A stretch of DNA of 35,467 bases from Methanothrix sp. GTDB taxonomy: Archaea; Halobacteriota; Methanosarcinia; Methanotrichales; Methanotrichaceae. This document shows, in pieces, positions 30,740-35,467 of the stretch. The position numbers and the translations under genes were made by a program. The stretch is from NCBI GenBank assembly GCA_029907715.1, contig JARYLI010000017.1, positions 1 through 35,467 of the forward strand, in the 5' to 3' direction. The notes beneath the pieces are model-generated. The model was not told the origin of the DNA. It searched no databases and saw nothing but the letters and a program-made list of their open reading frames with translations. Numbering within the stretch: the stretch's first letter is position 1; each line of letters opens with the position of its first letter.

Positions 30740-31191
30740 AATTGAAGTCTGCTGCGTCTGAGCGTTAGCAAAAATTTCAATTTCAAACAGGCTGCTGAGG
30801 GATGTGGATTCAATGATCTGAGCCCATGAACAGAAGTTCGAGTAAATGCTAAATTTCAGAAAAAGCTGAAATCTGTTCAGATCATGAACATGCTCAATAC
30901 GTTGAGGTAAATTGCCCTCGGGGAGTATTTCTGGATGACTATGCCCGATGATAGCGGCTTCACTTGATAAGTAACTCAAGTACGCTCACGATATTGAGCA
31001 AATACTAACATCTCCTACAGGAACTGTTATACACCCGAGTTTTGTGTAGTACGGCAAAATATGGTATCCATGGTGAATTTTTTATAAATATTTGTAAAAA
31101 TTTTAGTGCCGCTGCTCACTGAAAGTTGATAGTATCACATTAGCCGATTTTTTATATAATATGATACTAACACTGGCTGGAGCGTGGTCTG
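30740..31191. other. AT-rich intergenic region after mrr
   Basis: 450 bp with no gene seen. A 7-bp hairpin ATTTCAG/CTGAAAT lies at 30853-30872. The repeat CTACAGGAACTGTTATACAC starts at 31015. TATA-like blocks are at 31079-31092 and 31150-31162, the latter in position to drive the decayed gene at 31192. TAGTATCA and TGATACTA form an inverted pair around the second TATA. Confidence 0.4.
31015..31035 (+). repeat. 21-bp direct repeat, left copy flanking the CRISPR region
   Basis: CTACAGGAACTGTTATACAC plus one C, 20 of 21 bases identical to 35430-35450. A weaker GAGTT match continues a few bases downstream in both. Confidence 0.65.
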
Positions 31192-31560
31192 GTGAACTTG
31201 ACCCCATCAAGGCGCAGGGCGAGGCAGCTAAAAGCCGAGGCTGAGAGGTTCGAGCGGTAGGCGGCGATCCTGTAGAAGATCGATAAGATGGAGCCTGCGG
31301 TGCGGTTGAGGCTTCAGACCGCGGCGGAGTACCGAGCAAGGGCAGAGCTCCTGGAGAAGCGGGCTCGGCTCGAAGATCTGAGCGTGCGGAATGTGGCCCT
31401 CCTGAAGGGCAAGAAGACCTACTGGCGGTGGATAACCTCGTGGAGAGAGGGCTCGAAGATCCGCACTGTCTATCTCGGGAGCTGTAACAAGATCACGAAG
31501 GAGAGGGCGCTCGAGAAGGCCAGGAAGATGAAGGCTCAGGCCCTGGGCATCGAGCTTTAA
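31192..31560 (+). pseudogene. Small basic protein gene with two in-frame TAG codons
   Basis: From GTG 31192 the frame runs to TAA 31558-31560 (122 codons) but is broken by TAG at 31258 and 31273. Both lie where Gln (CAG) would fit (FER-stop-AAIL-stop-KIDKMEP). The intact 90-residue part from 31288 ends with KGKKTYWRWITSWREGSKIRTVYLGSCNKI, a pattern I associate with short archaeal proteins of unknown function (possibly DUF6788-like, unsure). A second degenerate copy of the stop-containing stretch lies at 31767-31796. Decay is the simplest reading; amber readthrough as pyrrolysine is the alternative. Confidence 0.6.
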
Positions 31561-31586
31561 AACATTATGATAAGAGGAGAGGACAT

Positions 31587-31714
31587 ATGACTGAAATAGA
31601 ATCAAAGAAGGCGGAGGCGAGAAGGAGAGCGTGGCGACCGTGAAGGGTGAGGCAGAGGCAGGAGCGGGAGGCAAGCCGCCAGAGGCTGCGAGCGCAGCCC
31701 CGCTTCACTTTTAA
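31587..31714 (+). pseudogene. Frameshifted small ORF next to the decayed gene
   Basis: ATG 31587 has a good GAGGAGAGG site, but the frame closes after 18 codons at 31641. Shifting frame near 31620 gives a continuous tail KESVATVKGEAEAGAGG ... ending at TAA 31712. It is probably a small gene with a frameshift; the protein is too short and low in complexity to identify. Confidence 0.35.
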
Positions 31715-31723
31715 TGAGCGGGG
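31698..31723 (+). repeat. Hairpin after the decayed small ORFs
   Basis: CCCCGCT and AGCGGGG form a 7-bp GC-rich stem with a 12-nt loop containing CTTTTAA. It could be a terminator or the edge of a lost element. Confidence 0.4.
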
Positions 31724-31766
31724 CGAAGCGAGCAGTTAGCGGCGCTGCGAGCTGGATGTGGTACTG

Positions 31767-31796
31767 TTCAAGCGATAAGCAGCGATTCTACAGAAG
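31767..31796 (+). repeat. Degenerate partial copy of 31249-31278
   Basis: TTCAAGCGATAAGCAGCGAT followed by TCTACAGAAG matches the segment around the two TAG codons of the upstream pseudogene with about six changes. Here the first stop is TAA and the second position is still CAG. It shows that the gene family has been duplicated and decayed here. Confidence 0.5.
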
Positions 31797-31799
31797 CAG

Positions 31800-32049
31800 A
31801 TGCTACGATCGATTCAGATGCGTGTGTTGTCAGAGCGATGGAATACCTTGCCCAGGAACCTGGCAGGAGTCTGAGTGATCGTCTTTCACCGTTCGAGGAT
31901 GTTCTGATCCAGGACTCACCAAATAAGATGGTTTAAGGTCTTCGCCAGAGTTTATATACCTGCTTACATCCTGGTACCTGGCGAAAATCCACCACAATTC
32001 AGACCTGTCCGGCAAAAGATTTATGTAAAATAGACCCCTCATATGGGCT
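31800..32049 (+). promoter_or_regulatory. CRISPR leader with TATA box
   Basis: No credible gene. TTTATATA at 31951-31958 is a good TBP site and would start transcription near 31980, reading into the array. A second AT-rich stretch (GATTTATGTAAAATAG) lies at 32018-32033. Position upstream of perfect repeats, with the degenerate repeat at the other end, supports leader identity. Confidence 0.6.
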
Positions 32050-35000
32050 GTTGCAAGGCGAATCCCGATGAAAAGGGAACTGAAAGAAAATATGTGCGTT
32101 CGATCCAAAATATGTGCGCGCTTTGTTGCAAGGCGAATCCCGATGAAAAGGGAACTGAAAGCGCTTCGAAAAAACTGATTATCTCGTCCTGAGGCACAGT
32201 TGCAAGGCGAATCCCGATGAAAAGGGAACTGAAAGTTGGTGGCACTTCGTCCAGTACTTCCGCTAACTTGAGTTGCAAGGCGAATCCCGATGAAAAGGGA
32301 ACTGAAAGCTGTATCGCATCGCACACTGTTTTTATATCATACGGGTTGCAAGGCGAATCCCGATGAAAAGGGAACTGAAAGGCAATGTTTGCGCTCTGAA
32401 GGATGCGGAGATCAAGCGGGTTGCAAGGCGAATCCCGATGAAAAGGGAACTGAAAGAGCTCATCCCCAGATCCTCGCCTCGCTCCTTCATCAGTTGCAAG
32501 GCGAATCCCGATGAAAAGGGAACTGAAAGGCGTTACAGAGATCTGATAGTCGTCCAGCACACTCTGGTTGCAAGGCGAATCCCGATGAAAAGGGAACTGA
32601 AAGATCATAATTTCGAAGCTTATCAAATGCTGAACTGAGTTGCAAGGCGAATCCCGATGAAAAGGGAACTGAAAGAATATTTACAATTTTCGATAAAGAA
32701 ATCATAGTCCAGGTTGCAAGGCGAATCCCGATGAAAAGGGAACTGAAAGGTATTCGTTTTGAATCGATTCGAGCGATACCATTTAGTTGCAAGGCGAATC
32801 CCGATGAAAAGGGAACTGAAAGTGTGCCTTCTTATCGCACCAGCTTTTAGCGCGATATCGTTGCAAGGCGAATCCCGATGAAAAGGGAACTGAAAGATGT
32901 GATTCATGTTAACCCCCACAAAATCGGGCCATAGTTGCAAGGCGAATCCCGATGAAAAGGGAACTGAAAGAACAACAGCAGCCTGTCCGGATGATAAAAG
33001 CTGTCTTGCGTTGCAAGGCGAATCCCGATGAAAAGGGAACTGAAAGCGCTCCGTGTTATGAAGGACACACTCGAAAAGATCAGGGTTGCAAGGCGAATCC
33101 CGATGAAAAGGGAACTGAAAGCTTACGCGCGTCGCGCGACAGCAAGGGCAGGCTGGTGTTGCAAGGCGAATCCCGATGAAAAGGGAACTGAAAGTTCTGT
33201 CCTCCATCCTCTGTATCATCTTCTCAATGAGTTGCAAGGCGAATCCCGATGAAAAGGGAACTGAAAGACAACCGGCTTACCCGCTCCAAGATCAAGTCTT
33301 ATGTCACTGAGTTGCAAGGCGAATCCCGATGAAAAGGGAACTGAAAGTCGCGTCGTCACTCAGCCCGCCCGGCGCAATATTGGTTGCAAGGCGAATCCCG
33401 ATGAAAAGGGAACTGAAAGTGTACGAAATCGCCCGTCGCAAAGACGGGCGGTACACCGGTTGCAAGGCGAATCCCGATGAAAAGGGAACTGAAAGCGATG
33501 GGGACGTCGGCACCCTGTACGTAGATGCGAAAATTGTGTTGCAAGGCGAATCCCGATGAAAAGGGAACTGAAAGTGATCTTCGCTGTGATTCCCGATTCC
33601 CTTCCACGGGTTGCAAGGCGAATCCCGATGAAAAGGGAACTGAAAGCTGAACGTGCCATCAATTGTGTACGTCTTGGACCGGACGTTGCAAGGCGAATCC
33701 CGATGAAAAGGGAACTGAAAGTTCGTCTGGCGCGGTGATCCAGATTCTAACGTCTGTTGGTTGCAAGGCGAATCCCGATGAAAAGGGAACTGAAAGGCTT
33801 TTAGCGCGATATCTAGCGCGGTCCCATGCACTCCGTTGCAAGGCGAATCCCGATGAAAAGGGAACTGAAAGAATTCATTTTAGACAGATCGGACAGATCA
33901 TAACCTCGATAGTTGCAAGGCGAATCCCGATGAAAAGGGAACTGAAAGTACGATGAACTTCCCGCGAATCTGAGGGAAGTTGTTGATAGTTGCAAGGCGA
34001 ATCCCGATGAAAAGGGAACTGAAAGAATGATATCCTGCATTTCTCGCTCAACCGAGAAGGCGTTGCAAGGCGAATCCCGATGAAAAGGGAACTGAAAGCG
34101 AATTTTTGGGCGGTTGTTTCTGCGGGTGTCCTGGAAAGGTTGCAAGGCGAATCCCGATGAAAAGGGAACTGAAAGGTATTACCGGAGAGCCGATGAGTGT
34201 ATACGAACAGAGTTGCAAGGCGAATCCCGATGAAAAGGGAACTGAAAGCTTGGTCCCTTGGTTTGATAGACTGCCGCGAAATCCAAAGTTGCAAGGCGAA
34301 TCCCGATGAAAAGGGAACTGAAAGCAGCGGAAACGCTTGCGCGCTCGACGAGCTCTCCATTTGTTGCAAGGCGAATCCCGATGAAAAGGGAACTGAAAGC
34401 GAATTTTTGGGCGGTTGTTTCTGCGGGTGTCCTGGAAAGGTTGCAAGGCGAATCCCGATGAAAAGGGAACTGAAAGGTATTACCGGAGAGCCGATGAGTG
34501 TATACGAACAGAGTTGCAAGGCGAATCCCGATGAAAAGGGAACTGAAAGCTTGGTCCCTTGGTTTGATAGACTGCCGCGAAATCCAAAGTTGCAAGGCGA
34601 ATCCCGATGAAAAGGGAACTGAAAGTGGCGTACCCTTCACATACATCGGTCGCTTTCTGAAGTTGCAAGGCGAATCCCGATGAAAAGGGAACTGAAAGTT
34701 GTGTGAATCTGCGACCGCATCGCCTCCTTCACCTTGTTGCAAGGCGAATCCCGATGAAAAGGGAACTGAAAGCCTTGCCACCCGTAATCATCCAGCAGGT
34801 CATTCACAAGTTGCAAGGCGAATCCCGATGAAAAGGGAACTGAAAGGCAATTCTTCAAATGTCGAATTTGCTGTATATTTGCGTTGCAAGGCGAATCCCG
34901 ATGAAAAGGGAACTGAAAGGGAAACAGCAAAGATGGCCCGATCGTTATGATTTACGGGTTGCAAGGCGAATCCCGATGAAAAGGGAACTGAAAGTCGATT

Positions 35001-35367
35001 GAATTTACAACGAGCACGTACGGCGATTTCTTCAGTTGCAAGGCGAATCCCGATGAAAAGGGAACTGAAAGATACCTGGACGCACTTCTCAGTGTCCAGT
35101 ATTTTGTGTTGCAAGGCGAATCCCGATGAAAAGGGAACTGAAAGCACTTTCGTATACACTGAGACTGGCACCCGCTCCGCGTTGCAAGGCGAATCCCGAT
35201 GAAAAGGGAACTGAAAGTCATACACTGGTTCCCCTCGTCTCCTCTGCACACCTGTTGCAAGGCGAATCCCGATGAAAAGGGAACTGAAAGATACTTATCG
35301 GGGAAAATTTATGAATTTCACCCGATTAAAGCTGCAAAACGAATCCCAAGGAAAAGGGAACTGAAAC
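32050..35367 (+). CRISPR. CRISPR array: 45 repeats of 37 nt, 44 spacers
   Basis: The repeat begins GTTGCAAGGCGAATCCC and ends GGGAACTGAAAG. The GAAAG end is typical of archaeal type I/III repeats and would give an 8-nt ACTGAAAG tag on crRNAs, so the array is read on +. 44 repeats match the consensus; the last (35331-35367) has six changes and ends GAAAC, marking the old end. Period is 72-80 nt and spacers are 35-43 nt. A weak TCCC/GGGA stem lies inside the repeat. Three spacers occur twice, so 41 are distinct. No cas gene lies in the window, so type cannot be assigned. All reading frames across it (recurrent FSSLFIGIRLAT- or NPDEKGTE-like peptides) are repeat artefacts. Confidence 0.98.
34099..34625 (+). 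repeat. Duplicated three-spacer block inside the array
   Basis: Spacers 28-30 (34099-34138, 34176-34211, 34249-34287) recur exactly as spacers 32-34 (34400-34439, 34477-34512, 34550-34588) at an offset of 301 bp. Spacer 31 between the blocks and spacer 35 after them differ. Confidence 0.95.
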
Positions 35368-35467
35368 TCACACAATCCGATTTTACCAAAAGTAACCCCT
35401 ACCCACACTATAAGTTCCTATAGTATCGACTACAGGAACTATTATACACCATGAGTTCCGGATAGTA
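35368..35467. other. Trailer of the array to window end
   Basis: No gene seen. It contains ACTATAAGTTCCTATAG (about 35408-35424), an imperfect inverted match to the repeat copy that follows at 35430-35450. Confidence 0.4.
35430..35450 (+). repeat. 21-bp direct repeat, right copy flanking the CRISPR region
   Basis: Matches 31015-31035 at 20 of 21 bases. It lies 63 bp after the last, degenerate repeat. Confidence 0.65.

Noticed and set aside
30853-30872. Hairpin after mrr as a bacterial-type terminator
   Set aside because: The stem is 7 bp and AT-rich with no T-run after it; it lies more than 100 bp after the stop.
31258-31275. Pyrrolysine reading of the two TAG codons
   Set aside because: No pyl gene in view, the sites match Gln codons, and a nearby sister fragment is clearly decayed; kept only as something to check.
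32039-35423. Many open frames of 60-214 codons across the CRISPR array on both strands
   Set aside because: They are translations of the 37-nt repeat plus spacers (recurrent FSSLFIGIRLAT or NPDEKGTE peptides) with no start signals.

Overview
The window looks like chromosomal DNA of an acetate-using methanogenic archaeon of the Methanosarcinales, most like Methanothrix (Methanosaeta). This is inference from gene content. Archaeal-only markers are the cupin-type glucose-6-phosphate isomerase, a RaSEA-type archaeosine radical SAM enzyme, a PCNA fragment, a homoaconitase-like small subunit (coenzyme B pathway), DUF2162/DUF2149-type membrane proteins and TATA-box promoters with very short or absent leaders. 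tRNA-His(GTG) is the only RNA gene I can fold.

Layout. 1-10.5 kb holds mostly housekeeping genes: a pgiA-prenyltransferase pair, a surface protein, tRNA-His, moaA, a small membrane protein, a thioredoxin reductase-RaSEA pair, pyrH, an HTH-CBS regulator, and hisI with an overlapping radical SAM/SPASM gene. Two copies of a 112-116 bp MITE-like element with perfect 8-bp target duplications sit upstream of two of these genes. 10.8-18.9 kb carries two convergent units. On + are a DUF2162-like transporter, an ExbB/MotA-type channel, a DUF2149-like (ExbD-like) protein and an MBL-fold hydrolase. On - is a very large CobN-like chelatase with a signal peptide, a PQQ-type propeller, a transcobalamin-like domain and a C-terminal membrane anchor. 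Together they suggest a pmf-driven cell-surface system for a metal or tetrapyrrole, and this is the strongest candidate for an undescribed system here.

19.2-21.5 kb is a tight three-gene unit: LeuD/HacB, an unrecognised protein, and a LeuB/AksF-type dehydrogenase. The Arg in the YLRT loop points to homoaconitase and coenzyme B. A repeat-rich 600-bp spacer with a long hairpin follows, then a secreted subtilisin with a huge Ser-rich N-terminal region, then a peptide/nickel-type ABC transporter (two permeases and a fused double ATPase, no binding protein in view).

28.8-32.0 kb looks like an accessory or decayed region. It has a frameshifted PCNA fragment, a small Cys-rich protein, an RHH/small ORF/Mrr nuclease cluster, and remnants of small genes with in-frame stops. 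The last 3.3 kb is a CRISPR array of 45 repeats (37 nt) and 44 spacers, read on +, with its degenerate terminal repeat on the right. No cas gene is in the window. The array contains a duplicated three-spacer block and two spacers that overlap by 17 nt and so probably sample the same target.
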